Assembly (NCBI GenBank): GCA_043228905.1
Contig: JBHGNT010000006.1
Span: 10,416,001 to 10,480,000, forward strand
Direction of reading: 5' to 3'
Length of the DNA: 64,000 bases
Source: Azolla caroliniana
Taxonomy: Eukaryota > Polypodiophyta
The translations under genes and the position numbers were made by a program. The notes beneath the pieces are model-generated. The model was not told the DNA's origin. It worked only from the letters and a program-made list of their open reading frames with translations, and made no database searches. How positions within the stretch are numbered: the stretch's first letter is position 1; each line of letters opens with the position of its first letter. This document shows, one piece after another, positions 10,325 to 20,470 of the stretch.

Positions 10325-10992
10325 CTCTTTTTCATATCTTAGTGAGATGTTAAAAAACGCCTTATTTAAGCAGAATTTCAACAAGGCACGACGCATGTGT
10401 ATGTGGTTTATGAAAACATAGCGAAAAAAAGAACTAACTAATATCACATCAACAAAATCATCCGACGTATATTCTATCTACCATGTTTTTGTCCAAATCT
10501 TAGACAGGGGTGTATTTGTCAACACAAGTATAATAGTAACACGGGTCTTTGTGCATATTCTAAAAAGCATGCCCCATTGAATTAGTGACTTCTTCTAATT
10601 ATGTGTGTATATTTAAATATAATACATCTTAAAGCAAATTGTGAACCTTGCAATTAAGAGATACTACTATGGCAAGAGAAAATTACCATTGACACGTGAT
10701 ACATGACACTGTCAATGTATAAATAAACTAGTCTACAATAACATTCCAATCATACGAGTAAATGATAGAGTATAAACTTATCTCCGATATACCCCAAATG
10801 ATAAAGGAGAGTTTAGATAACATGTACACATACAAGTATACTTAATTTCTAAGTTCAATGATTGTTACACGAAAATTGTAAGTAAGCTCAACTTATATAT
10901 TACGTCAAAATTTAACAATTCATATTGTTCAAAATTTACAATAAGCCATAACCATTCAATCGAATAATAAGTCTGGTAAAGCCGTCTACTCA
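10325..10992. other. AT-rich interior of TIR element, no gene seen
   Basis: No ORF or repeat that I can support. It is AT-rich with scattered short duplications. Confidence 0.4.
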
Positions 10993-11340
10993 GGATTAGC
11001 TCTTTCATCAGGATTGTCCTCATTGGCTTCGTCAGTACGCGAAGTTGAATGGTTAGTATGTTCAGACTCTGAAATGTCTTCTAATTCAACAAGTTGCCCT
11101 ACGTCTTCATCTATAGTTCCACAAGTTTTCTAAAAGTCATCTGGAACATCTAAGTTTTATTGATATGCTTTGCCCCAACTTCTTGGTCTTGATCAGGACA
11201 ACCCCAGATACCTTGGATCCTCATTTTGATGACATTAACTTGCTCAAGGTCCTTCTCTAATGCAACAGAGTTCCTGATAATCTTTAAGGCGTATGTTTTA
11301 GTAGTACATGACAGTAGAATGAAATTGCACAAGTAACATC
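10993..11340 (-). pseudogene. Coding remnant inside the TIR element
   Basis: A 60-codon minus ORF (11150-11332) contains ALEKDLEQVNVIKMRIQGIW. In another frame just downstream (about 10993-11120) lies an acidic, Ser/Thr-rich tail, EDVGQLVELEDISESEHTNH, ending at a TAG. It looks like the end of a decayed protein gene, possibly from the transposon's own gene or a captured one. I do not recognise the family. Confidence 0.35.
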
Positions 11341-11480
11341 AAACTGAAGAATAGAATATAACGTTAATCTAAATTGATGTAAGTTTTATATTATATACCT
11401 GTGTCAGAAAACTAATCTAAAACCCATTGAAAATTTGAAACAATAAAATTTGAAAAAATAAAAAATCTTGGATTTTTAAT

Positions 11481-13420
11481 TGGAATCCAATGCAATGCAC
11501 TAGATTTCAGTTGAAAATCCAAGTTTTTTTTTTTTTTGTAATTTTTAAAATTTTTTCCATTAAGAAATAAAAAATGGATTTTCAGCTAAAATACTATGCA
11601 CTACATTATATTTTAGTATATATAGCTAGAATCTAATGCAATGCGTTGGATTAGAGTCGAAAATCCTTTTTTCTTTTTTCTTTTTCCAATGTTATTTATT
11701 TATTTATTTTCCATATAAAATAATAATAAACGGCTTTTCAACTGAAATCCAATACACTACATCAGATCGTAGTCTATACATCTAGACATTGATGCATTGC
11801 ATCAGATTTTAGCTGGCAATCCTCTTTCTTTTCAATTGTTTTTCATTTTTTCAAAAAATAAATAAAATTATATTAAAAAAGTGGATTTCCGACTTAAATC
11901 TAATGCACTACATCGAATTTCAATTAAAAATCCAAATTTCTTTTAGGTTTTTCATAAAACAATGAGATAATAAAAAAATATTACATTTTCAACAAAATCT
12001 GAACGATTGAGTCGGATTTCAATTGCAAATTAATGTTTTATGAAAAAACATAAGAAAAATATTGGACTTTCAACGGAAATCCGATGCACTGCATCGGATT
12101 TCTGTTGAAACTCAGTGATTTTGAACGGAAATCCAATGCAGTGCATCGAATTTCCATTGAAAATCCTGTTGAAAATGATCTGTTTTCAACGGGAATCCGA
12201 TGCACTGCATCGGATTCCCGTTGAAAACACATCATCTTAAATGGAGAAAATCACAATTTGTTTATTTTTAACACTTTTTTAGAGAAAAATATAAACAAAT
12301 AAGAAAATTTGTAAACAAACAAGAAAAAGTGGACTTTCAATGGAAATCCGATGCAGTGCATCGGATTTCCGTTGAAAATCCATTTTTTTCAATTCCTATA
12401 TATTTATTTATGATAAAAACAAAAACAATTCAAAACAAATACAAAAACAAATTCAAAATATCTGAAAAATTGGAAACAAATAAGACAAAATGGATTTTCA
12501 ATAGAAATCCGATGTAGTGCATCGGATTTCTGTTGAAAACCCATTTTTTGCAATTTTTATTTCTTTATTTCTGGGAAAAAATGAAAAAAAATTTAAAAAA
12601 TACAAAAAAATATTTTAAAATATGAAAATTTGGTAACAAATAGCTAAAAGTGGACTTTCAATAGAAATCCGATGCAATGCATCGGATTTCCTTTGAAAAT
12701 TCATTTTTTCAATTTCTATATAGTTATTTATGAGAAAATAGACAAACAAAATACCAAAAAAATTCTAAAAACTATGAAAATTTGGATTGAAAATCTATGT
12801 TTTCAATATTTATTTATTTTTTATAGAAAAAATTCAAAGATATTCAAAAAAATTCAAAAAAAAAGCAAATTTAGAAAAAAATACGTAAAAGTGAACTTTC
12901 AACCAAAATCTGATGTAGTGCATCGGATTTCCGTTGAAAATCCATTTTTTCAATTTTTATTTTTATTTTTATGGGAAAAATTCAAAAAAATTCAAAAAAA
13001 TTCAAAAAAAAAAGCAAATTTGAAACAAAATACGTAAAAGTGGACTTTCAACCAAAATCCGATGCAGTGCATCAGATTTCCGTTGAAAATCCACTTTTTC
13101 AATTTTTATTTATTTTTTTATGGGAAAAATAAAAACAAATTCAAAAACAATTCAAAAAATAAGAAAATTTTAAAAAAAATAAGAGAAATTGGATTTTCAA
13201 TTGAATCCGATGCACGGAATGGGATTTCCATTGAAATCTAGGTTTTCAATTTTTATTTATTTATTTACGAGTAAAATAAAAAATGTTTATTTATTTATTT
13301 ATGGGAAAATGTTTTATTTTTTCAATTTGTATTTATTTATGTATTTTCGGGAAATCCATGCAATGTATCATATTTTAGTCTATGTAGCTAGAATTCAATG
13401 CAATGCATTAAAATGCAAGA
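11481..13420. repeat. Array of about 13 imperfect palindromes of roughly 50 bp in AT-rich spacers
   Basis: Each unit is an inverted repeat built on TTTCAACGGAAATCCGATGCA, a one-base centre, and its complement. The best copy, about 12181-12229, is perfect over 24-base arms. Other copies sit near 11484, 11625, 11750, 11890, 12065, 12125, 12335, 12495, 12655, 12895, 13045 and 13195. Spacing is about 150-160 bases in the right half, separated by poly-A/T-rich DNA. Left units are more decayed. Confidence 0.85.
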
Positions 13421-13739
13421 GTATTTTTTTAATGGAAATTTTTAAAAAAATTCCAAGACTTACAAGAATCTGATGCATTATATCCAATTCTAGATGTATA
13501 GAGTAAAATTCGACATGTTGCTTCAAATCTAGATGGAATGAATCGGATTTCTGTACGACATCAAAGGCTTACTATGAGAATCTAAGAAAAATGGAAAACA
13601 TCTTTAAGACATTTTTTAGATTCTAATGATTTTGGTAGAAAGCTTCTCTCACATAATCTAATCTTGTAAATGGAAAGTACATAATGAAATATCATAACCA
13701 AAAAGTGAGGAGGAAAGATGCATCAAGCACATCTACTCT

Positions 13740-14010
13740 TACATTGGATAATGTTTATATATTAGTGTATGACTTATCTTTGACCAAAACAAGTTATCTG
13801 TGACAGACCACAATGAAGATACTAAAAGAGGATCTGGAATGTGGCTTCAGACACAACACAAAGACAAACAAGAAGCATGACTCATAAACTCGATGAGGTT
13901 GGATTGCAATTGGATCAACACAATGCATTAGTTGCCATTGATGATGAGGATGAGACCTCATAAACTCGTACTAGTTCATCTAATGGGTATGAATATGATG
14001 ACATAAACTT
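13740..14010 (+). pseudogene. Fragment homologous to the C-terminus of the DUF7869-like protein
   Basis: Plus-strand translation gives VYILVYDLSLTKTS, then in another frame QRQTRSMTHKLDEVGLQLD followed by HNALVAIDDEDETS. These align with IIVYDFTLTNIG, RRQTISSTHDLESKHLLLD and DNALIGTSDKEDES from the minus-strand gene end at 57809-58135. Frameshifts and stops make it non-functional. Its position near the right TIR suggests it is the 3' end of the transposon's own gene. Confidence 0.65.
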
Positions 14011-14284
14011 GAAAAATGATTGTCCTGATACGTTAACTATAAATATTGTATTGCACATCAAGATTTGGATTTAGAATTTCTATAAATATTGGGGTTAGTC
14101 ATTTTGGACATTCATTTGTAAGTTTGGCATGTCCATTATTTAGGCATTTTTTTGAACACCTAAATTTCCGTACATGTTAAAAATCAATATATTTTTGGGT
14201 CATTTTTAAAATTCCTTTACGCATGCGGCACTCCTTTTTGTGAAACACCGTAATTTGTGTCATTTTTTGATGGACAGTTCTCAA

Positions 14285-14322
14285 AATGCGACATATTACC
14301 TGTTTCAAATGTCCCAGTATTC
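14285..14322 (-). repeat. Right terminal inverted repeat of the TIR element
   Basis: Inverted partner of 10287-10324. The LTR sequence of element B resumes with AAGG at 14323. Confidence 0.85.
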
Positions 14323-15010
14323 AAGGCATTTCACCGTCCTGTCGTCGTTTCACTAGCTCCGTTGGTCGATGTCGCCGGATGATGCCGGATGGCGTATGAC
14401 GGATCCCGGTCGCCGGATGTCGATCTCTCCGGCTCCGTCGATTACCGTCGACGGATGATGTTGGCGGTCGTCAAATCCATTGCCGGATGCCGGATGCTGC
14501 CGTCGATCAACGTCGGTCACCGTCGGTCGGTCACCATCGTCAGATTCGTCTAAAACACATAGTTATATGCATTTGGCTACATCCATTCGTTAAGTCATAT
14601 ATCGTCAGATTCATCTAAAACACATAGTTATATGCATTTGGCTACATCCATTCGTTAAGTCATATAACTTAACTTTTCTATGCTCCACACATAGACACAA
14701 AGATAATAACTTTTCCTCTGCCTTATATATGGTGCAATCTTTATTTGTCTTGTCTATGTGGGATATCACATATTTTTCTCTTCTTCTTTGCAAACTTCAT
14801 ACCCACATAACTTGACACTTAGATGTCTGTTTCCTACGTAGTAAAGTACATTCAGAAGCTCTTCAAGACCTCCATCTTTTAGTACCAAGATATTAAAATT
14901 ATTTAAAATAGTATCTTTACTATTATTGTTTTATATTTTGTGAGAAGAACCACACTCAATTTCGTATGTTCCTTACAAGTTTCACACTATCGCCGAAAAT
15001 CTTCACGACA
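14323..15010 (-). repeat. 5' LTR of element B, outer part
   Basis: Matches 3270-3885 and ends CTTCACGACA. It contains an internal short duplication: a stretch from ATCGTCAGATTCGTCTAAAA through the CATTCGTTAAGTCATAT block occurs twice at about 14532-14664. The GC-rich minisatellite is present in diverged form at about 14340-14530. Confidence 0.85.
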
Positions 15011-15043
15011 ACGCACACCCTTCCGCACACGTATTCTTTTACA
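15011..15043 (+). repeat. 5' LTR of copia C, last part
   Basis: The 33 bases after element B end TTTTACA directly before the primer site. The first four, ACGC, are the likely target duplication of element B. Confidence 0.65.
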
Positions 15044-15055
15044 TGATATTAGAAC
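15044..15055 (+). other. Decayed tRNA-Met primer site of copia C
   Basis: TGATATTAGAAC compared with the canonical TGGTATCAGAGC differs by three transitions (G to A, C to T, G to A), consistent with deamination decay. Confidence 0.7.
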
Positions 15056-15145
15056 ACGAGGGTTGAGACTCCTCTGCAACCGATAGAAAAGCTTGCGATA
15101 AAGACATAGTTAAGTTATTGTTTTCGGAAAGGATAAGAAAACAAT

Positions 15146-16205
15146 ATGGACAGGGGAATGGGAAGCTCGCTACCGACTGAGAAGCTCGATAGGAGCAAGT
15201 ACGGATCTTGGTCATAGAAGATGCACTAGTACCTGATTGGTCATGGTTACTGGAGTTATGTCGAAGGAGCTAATGATACAACACCAGAATCGACACATAG
15301 AGATTTTTCGGCTTGGGAACAAGCGACAAGCAAAGTTCTTTACTGCTTCCCGTCCTATATGGCAACCAGCTCTTGAGCTACATTCGGGATGCTCAGATGC
15401 CAAAGGACGTGTGGGCGAATCTCAAGGGGATTTTCACCACTAGCACAATGGTTAGGAAGCTACAGCTCAAGCAAGAGCTCAACAATGTCTAACAAAAAGA
15501 TCTATCTATGGCCGATTACATGGCCCGAATCAAGGAGATCTGCGACTCTCTTTCCTCTGTAACCGTGAGTGTCGACGAGAACGAAATGGTGCAGGTTTGT
15601 CTTGGAAGGTTAGCGTGAAAGTTCGGAGCATTCCGAACGGCAGTCTGCACAAGGGAGAATACGATTTCGTTCTTCGAGCTTTAGTCGATGTTGCTCGTGG
15701 AGGAAAATCACGCGGGTGCATCGACGAGTACGCACGCCGACGATAGGATGATGTACACAAAGGAAGATAGGCCTCGTGGTCATGCCGGACGAGGCAGATC
15801 AACGCGCAATGGAGGCGACCGAAAAGAGCAGAACATGCGGCATAATCATAATAATGCCGGAAGCAATTCCGAACCCTCGGAAGTAGGGGGAGTCATAGTG
15901 GCGCCGGAAGCCGGCAAGAGAAGGCCGCGATGGATTGCTACTACTGTGGCAAGAAAGGCCACAGAGAGAGCGAGTGTTGGAAGAAGAGAGTTGATTCAGA
16001 CAAAGTCGGATTGAGTAGAAGAGATGTAGGAAGGCGTCAAAAATTGCACTACACTGAAGGCTCCAAACGAGCCGGAAATGGATCAGGCCCAACCTTTGTA
16101 ATGAAGGACAAGGCCAATTCGATGGTCGTGAACACCTTGAAATCGAGCGAGGTGTGGTATGTTGATTCTGGAGCGTCAAATCATATGACGAGTCATGAGG
16201 AATGA
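15146..16205 (+). pseudogene. Gag and protease start of copia C
   Basis: The ATG at 15146 begins MDRGMGSSLPTEKLDRSKYG, the N-terminus of a UBN2-type copia Gag. It is soon broken by two stops within the stretch around KMH.YLIGHGYWSYVEGAN. After a degenerate middle, 15930 onward has a CCHC zinc knuckle CYYCGKKGHRESEC, then VWYVDSGASNHMTS (16155-16195), an intact copia protease active-site motif, followed by a TGA. Gag would form particles and protease would mature them. Confidence 0.75.
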
Positions 16206-17573
16206 TTCTCGTACTTGGAAAAACTGGAAAAACAAGGAGTGGTCAAAATGTGAGACGACACTCCCCATACCATCGAACATCTCCGCGAAGTTCCCCTCAG
16301 CCACATCGGGCAGAAAGGAAAACTCATGAACGTGTTGTACGTCCTGACAATAACCAAGAACCTGGTGTCAGTTGGTCAGATCGTTGACCAGGGGATGCAA
16401 GTTCGATTCACGCATCTTGGGTGCTACATCGAAGAGGAAGGCAAGATAATCGTGCAAGGGCGTCGTGAAGGGAGGATGTTCATCCTCGACACCAACCAAG
16501 CCGGAACCGCGTTGTTCACGAAAGGACAAAAAGTTGAATCGAATATCGACCTGTGGCACAAGCAGTTCGACCACGTTAACTTCCCATGGCTTTATGAAAT
16601 GCAGACGAGGAATATTGTTTTCAGATTGCCGAAATTTTGGGGCTGTAATGGCCAAGTCTGCAAAGCCTGCCAACTCGGGAAGCAGCACCGAGTTCCATTC
16701 CCCAATGAGTGTAATCGTAGTCGAAATCCACTGGACTTAATCCATTTGGATGTGTGGGGACCGACACTGAACGTGAGTCTCGGTGGAAACCGTTACTTCG
16801 TAACCTTCATCGATGACTTCATTCGGCATAACTGGGCATGTACGTTCGCGAAAAAGAGTGAAGTCTTCGCGTGGTTCCTGAAGGTGAAGATCCTTGCGGA
16901 AAGGGAAACTGGGCGTAAGATCAAATGCCTACGGTCCAATTCACAAGTCATCTACAGAAGGAAGGAATTCGACGAGAATTTTCGTGTAGATATATGCCGG
17001 AGCAAAATGGCGTAGCGAAGCGGAAGAATCGGACAATCGAAGAAGCCGCTAAGGCAATGCTTGAAGAGAAGTATATGCCGAAGTTTTACTAGGCTGAAGC
17101 TGTAAGGAGGGCTGTTTACTTGCAAAATCGAACCTCTGCTAATGGAGGAGTGTCACCACATGAGTTGTATTTCGGAAAGAATCCGAACTTGGCACACTTG
17201 AGGATTTTTCGGCAGCATTGCGTATGTGCATATGCCGAAGGAGAAAAGAAGGAAGCTATACGTGAAGGCCGAAAAGTGCATCTTGGTTGGCTACTCGGAT
17301 GAAGAAAAGGGGTATAAGTGTGATAACCCTGGAACCAAACAAGCTCGCGTAAGTCATGACGTTGTGTTCGACGAGTCCGCGTCATGGCACTTGCCTTCGA
17401 CTCCAATCCCTGACAACTCCATTCCGAATTCTGAAGAAGAGGTTAGTGAGGCCGAGTTGCCTCCACGTGATGAGGAATTCGGACCTCTAACAAAGAGTCT
17501 GATCTCATTTCGGCTATGTGGGCCGAATGAGGGGTTGGGCCGAGATGGCCAACTAAATGAAGAGCCGGTGTAG
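16206..17573 (+). pseudogene. Integrase region of copia C
   Basis: The region 16326-17015 has the pre-integrase segment LWHKQFDHVNFPWLYEMQ with C..C in CKACQLGKQHR (HHCC zinc site), then LIHLDVWGP with the first catalytic aspartate and VTFIDDFIRHNW. The second catalytic aspartate region is decayed: LRSNSQV where LRSDNGG would be expected. The frame then shifts; NGVAKRKNRT-like sequence follows near 17010-17040 and an integrase C-terminal part lies at 17120-17573 (HELYFGKNPNLAHLRIF). The enzyme is inactive. Confidence 0.75.
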
Positions 17574-18590
17574 TGTAAATACGATGAAGATACGTGAACT
17601 CAAGGCAGGACCCCAGGGCCTCCAACCAAAGGATACCAGATTCATACGTTTATGTTTTAAGAATTAATCGAAATGAAAAAGTTTGATAATTTTCCTTAGC
17701 AAAGAAAAAGAAAAATTACAATCTATCCCAAGATTGGGATTATAGAAGTTTAGGTTTAAAGAGATTAATAGATAAGGAAAATTAGGGTTTTTTTTTTAGA
17801 GATATCTTTCATAAGGAATATTAGGGTTTATGTGAGAGATAGCTTCCGTAAGGAAAATTAGGGTTTTTGAGAGATAACTTCCATAAGGAAAATTAGGATT
17901 TTCCACTTCGATGAGAGATGGATTAAATAAGATAATTAGGCTTAGAGTTTTTTTTTTCCCACCACTCAAAGATACCCTTGCATGAGGAACTCTAGTTTTC
18001 ACCTTGAGTTCCATTGCATGCATTCACATGACCTTTCCTTTACATAGAGCTTGACTTTAGTTGCATACGTTCACATAACCTTTACTTTAGTTTACTTTAC
18101 TTTACTTTTTGCCGCATGATCCGTCCAGTTGCATCCGGCCAAGTGCGATCACCATCCGGTTCGGTTCCGGTTCTTGTTCCCCATCATCGTCCAGTTCCGG
18201 GTTCCGATAACTTAGCCACATCCATCCATTTAGACAAAGTGGCCCAAGTTCAACCATTCCTTTTGTGCTCTTAACACATAGATAAAAACTAATGGATTTC
18301 AATCTACTTATATAGCTGGATCCTAAAGTTTCCTATCTATGTGGGATATCTCACAATTTTGTTTTCCTCTTCTTCTTAAACTTCAAACACACATAACTTG
18401 ATACTTGTTTATTCGTTTCATGTGTAGTAAAACGCGTTATGAAGCTCTTGACGACATCTATCTTTCTATATCAAACCATTATGAGTCAGATCGAAGAGAA
18501 TCTTACTCGGCATCTGATTGGAACCTCCACGGAAGAGGTCAAAATCGGTCGAAAAGATCGTGAAATCGGGTAATCATGAATTATGTTGAT
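17574..18590. repeat. LTR-like block F, diverged relative of family II, inside copia C
   Basis: It interrupts the coding sequence of C between the integrase tail and LKNPVKRYGYNEYMEDYYAY. The right two-thirds resemble family II LTRs (ACTTAGCCACATCCATCCATT, CTATGTGGGATATCTCACA, CACACATAACTTGATACTTG) and it has a CCGG-rich block near 18120-18200. AT-rich sequence with repeated TAAGGAAAATTAGGGTTTT units lies at about 17690-17950. Ends are approximate; no target duplication was defined. No internal coding region remains, so it is probably a solo LTR. Confidence 0.55.
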
Positions 18591-18662
18591 TTACCTGCTT
18601 GAAGAACCCCGTAAAGAGGTACGGGTACAATGAATACATGGAGGACTATTATGCGTACATGA

Positions 18663-19506
18663 TGTTGGGAGACTGGTCCCTCCGGATGGGAAGGGAGAAG
18701 AACAGTGCCGACGAACCGGAAGAGAAGTACCCGACTACGGAGAGCCGGATGGTGTAGGCCCGGTGTGAACCGGATGAGGAGTACCCGGCTACGGAGAGCC
18801 GGATGGTGCAGGCCCGGTGTAAACCGGATGAGGAGTACCCGGCTACGGAGAGCCGGATGGTGTAGGCCCGGTGTGAACCGGATGAGGAGTACCCGGCTAC
18901 GGAGAGCCGGATGGTGCAGGCCCGGTGTGAACCGGATGGGGAGTACCCAGCTACGGAGAGCCGGATGGTGTAGGCCCGGTGAGAACCAGATGAGGAGCAC
19001 CCGGTTATAGAGAGCCGGATGACGCAGACCCGGTGAGAACCGGAGGAAGAGACATATTCGTAAATATGTTTCTGAGAGCCCATCGAGGCTATATTTGTAA
19101 ATAGCCGAAAAGTCATATTAGTATAAATATGACTTAGGGCAAACCTTTTAGTTGTTGTTGTCATTTTTCTTGTTGGTGCAAGAAGAAGAGAGAGTGTGTA
19201 ACTGTACAGAGAGAGAGTGAGAGAGAACGAGGTCGTTGCCTCTGTTGTAACCGCCATCTGTGGCGAAGATCGTGAGCACGAGGTCATTGCCTCCGTGAAC
19301 TCACTATTGTACATACTTACATAGTGACAATTTGCAGCTTGTGGGCTGCCGTGGTTTTTCCCCCTAGTTTGGGGTTTTCCACGTAAACATCCAGTGTACC
19401 TTTTTTTTCTCTCCTTTGTGTCGCGTCTTATTTCCTGTTTTCTGTGTATCAAAAGAAGCTCGGTTGTGGCCGAGCGTCGTGGATAAGGAGCGTTGAGTTC
19501 CCGACA
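18663..19506 (+). repeat. 5' LTR of copia D with 54-bp tandem repeats
   Basis: An 844-bp LTR. Six units of a 54-bp repeat built on GGCTACGGAGAGCCGGATGG run from about 18732 to 19045. The 3' LTR is 89 bp shorter: one unit fewer (54) plus a 35-bp deletion near 19055-19090. The repeats are multiples of three and create spurious ORFs on both strands. A TATA box lies at 19122-19128. Confidence 0.92.
19122..19128 (+). promoter_or_regulatory. TATA box of copia D LTR
   Basis: TATAAAT inside ATTAGTATAAATATGACTTA, conserved in the 3' LTR near 23953. Confidence 0.55.
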
Positions 19507-19508
19507 AG

Positions 19509-19520
19509 TGGTATCAGAGC
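19509..19520 (+). other. tRNA-Met(i) primer site of copia D
   Basis: TGGTATCAGAGC, a perfect canonical copia primer site, two bases after the 5' LTR. Confidence 0.95.
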
Positions 19521-19535
19521 AGAACGACACAGAAA

Positions 19536-20470
19536 ATGGACGAATCGTTTGGCGGCATGTTCAAGCTCACCAGCTCCAACTATTCGGTATGGAAGTCGAA
19601 GATGAAGGACATGCTCGTGGTTAAAGACCTCTGGCTGCCAGTTCAGTTCGGGGACAAGAGACCGGACAAAATCGACGCCGCGATATGGGAGGTGATGCAC
19701 TTGAAGACAACGGCGTACATACGGGAGCCTGTACAACAACTTCAATGAGCCTGTACAACAACTTCAATGAGGAGAGCAAGGTTCATGAGCTCTGGGAGAA
19801 GATCAGCATAATGTTTTAGAACAAAAATGTTGTTAATCAGGTGTCGGTATTCCGGAAGCTAGTAAGACTCCGGTAACAAGATGGCTCTAGCATGGCTGAG
19901 CACATGAATGCCTTCCAGGGGCTGATACACCAGGAAACATCATTGGAAGTACCTCTCGCCAACGAGGTACTAGCGCTACTCTTGCTTGGTTCCCTCCCGG
20001 ATAGCTAGGAGACGTTGGTTGTCACTTTGGGCAACGCCGGGCCGGAAGGAAAGCGGTTATCCCTAGCAAGAGTAAAATCGAGCTTGCTAGATGAGGAGGC
20101 GCGTCGGAAAGATAAAGATACGAGCTCCGACTCCAAAGCGCTCCTTACCGAATCGGAACGCGGAAGACAAAGAAACCGTAGTCCCCAGAACCGGGAAAAG
20201 TCGGGGACACGGTCAAAGTCAAGGGGGAGGCCCACTTGCTTCTATTGCGGCAAGCCGGGTCACTTCCAAAAGAACTGTCGGCATTTCCGTAAAGACAAGG
20301 AAACCGACGGTACCGATTCGAAGCAGACCCTGGACAGGAATGGTAAAGACCGGAGGGGGCCAGACCGGAAGGGAACGACGGCGATCGCGGCAAGTGAAGA
20401 CGAGTTGATGCTCGTCACCGAGGAGTGTGAGATAAACCTTGCCGACGACGAGATGACCTGGGTGGTAGAC
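19536..20470 (+). pseudogene. Gag of copia D
   Basis: Starts at 19536 with MDESFGGMFKLTSSNYSVWK, a UBN2-type Gag N-terminus. A 22-bp tandem duplication (19725-19746 and 19747-19768, GAGCCTGTACAACAACTTCA plus AT) shifts the frame and ends the ORF at 19748. Homology continues with stops to 20015, where a frame reopens with a basic linker and the CCHC knuckle CFYCGKPGHFQKNC near 20239-20280. It would package RNA; it is broken. Confidence 0.82.

Larger units (their letters stand above)
10287..14322. mobile_element. 4.0 kb TIR element in the 5' LTR of B; probable non-autonomous DNA transposon
   Basis: Both ends are inverted copies of about 38 bases (10287-10324 and 14285-14322) with about three mismatches, built on GGGNCATTTGAAACAGGTAA. 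The uninterrupted LTR at 2644-3885 shows the empty site (TTACAAGGTG near 3270). The duplication is AA or AAG depending on whether the first G is counted as element. Inside are a coding remnant on the minus strand, a long array of palindromes, and on the plus strand a degenerate piece of the DUF7869-like gene found at 57809-59586. The superfamily is not assigned; the ends resemble CACTG-type TIRs but the duplication does not fit cleanly. Confidence 0.75.
2644..15010 (-). mobile_element. Ty3/gypsy element B (family II), minus strand
   Basis: The element is bounded by LTRs with a ten-base inverted terminus TGTCGTGAAG/CTTCACGACA. The 3' LTR is 2644-3885; the 5' LTR is 9686-10286 plus 14323-15010, split by a TIR element. 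Primer site and ORFs order gag, protease, RT-RNase H and integrase leftward from 9685, the gypsy order. It sits inside the 5' LTR of copia C. Flanks are ATGC (2640-2643) and ACGC (15011-15014), a 4-bp duplication with one presumed mutation. All coding parts contain stops or frameshifts. Confidence 0.88.

Noticed and set aside
11481-13420. A CRISPR array
   Set aside because: Repeats are palindromic and diverged, spacers are low-complexity AT-rich DNA, there are no cas genes, and the context is a eukaryotic transposon.
10287-14322. Assignment of the TIR element to the CACTA superfamily
   Set aside because: The ends contain CACYGGG but three bases in, and the flanks give AA or AAG rather than a clean 3-bp duplication adjoining CACTA.
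18581-19530. Long ORFs on both strands over the copia D LTR, with repeated peptides
   Set aside because: They are produced by the 54-bp tandem repeat, whose period is a multiple of three. No homology or codon character supports a protein.
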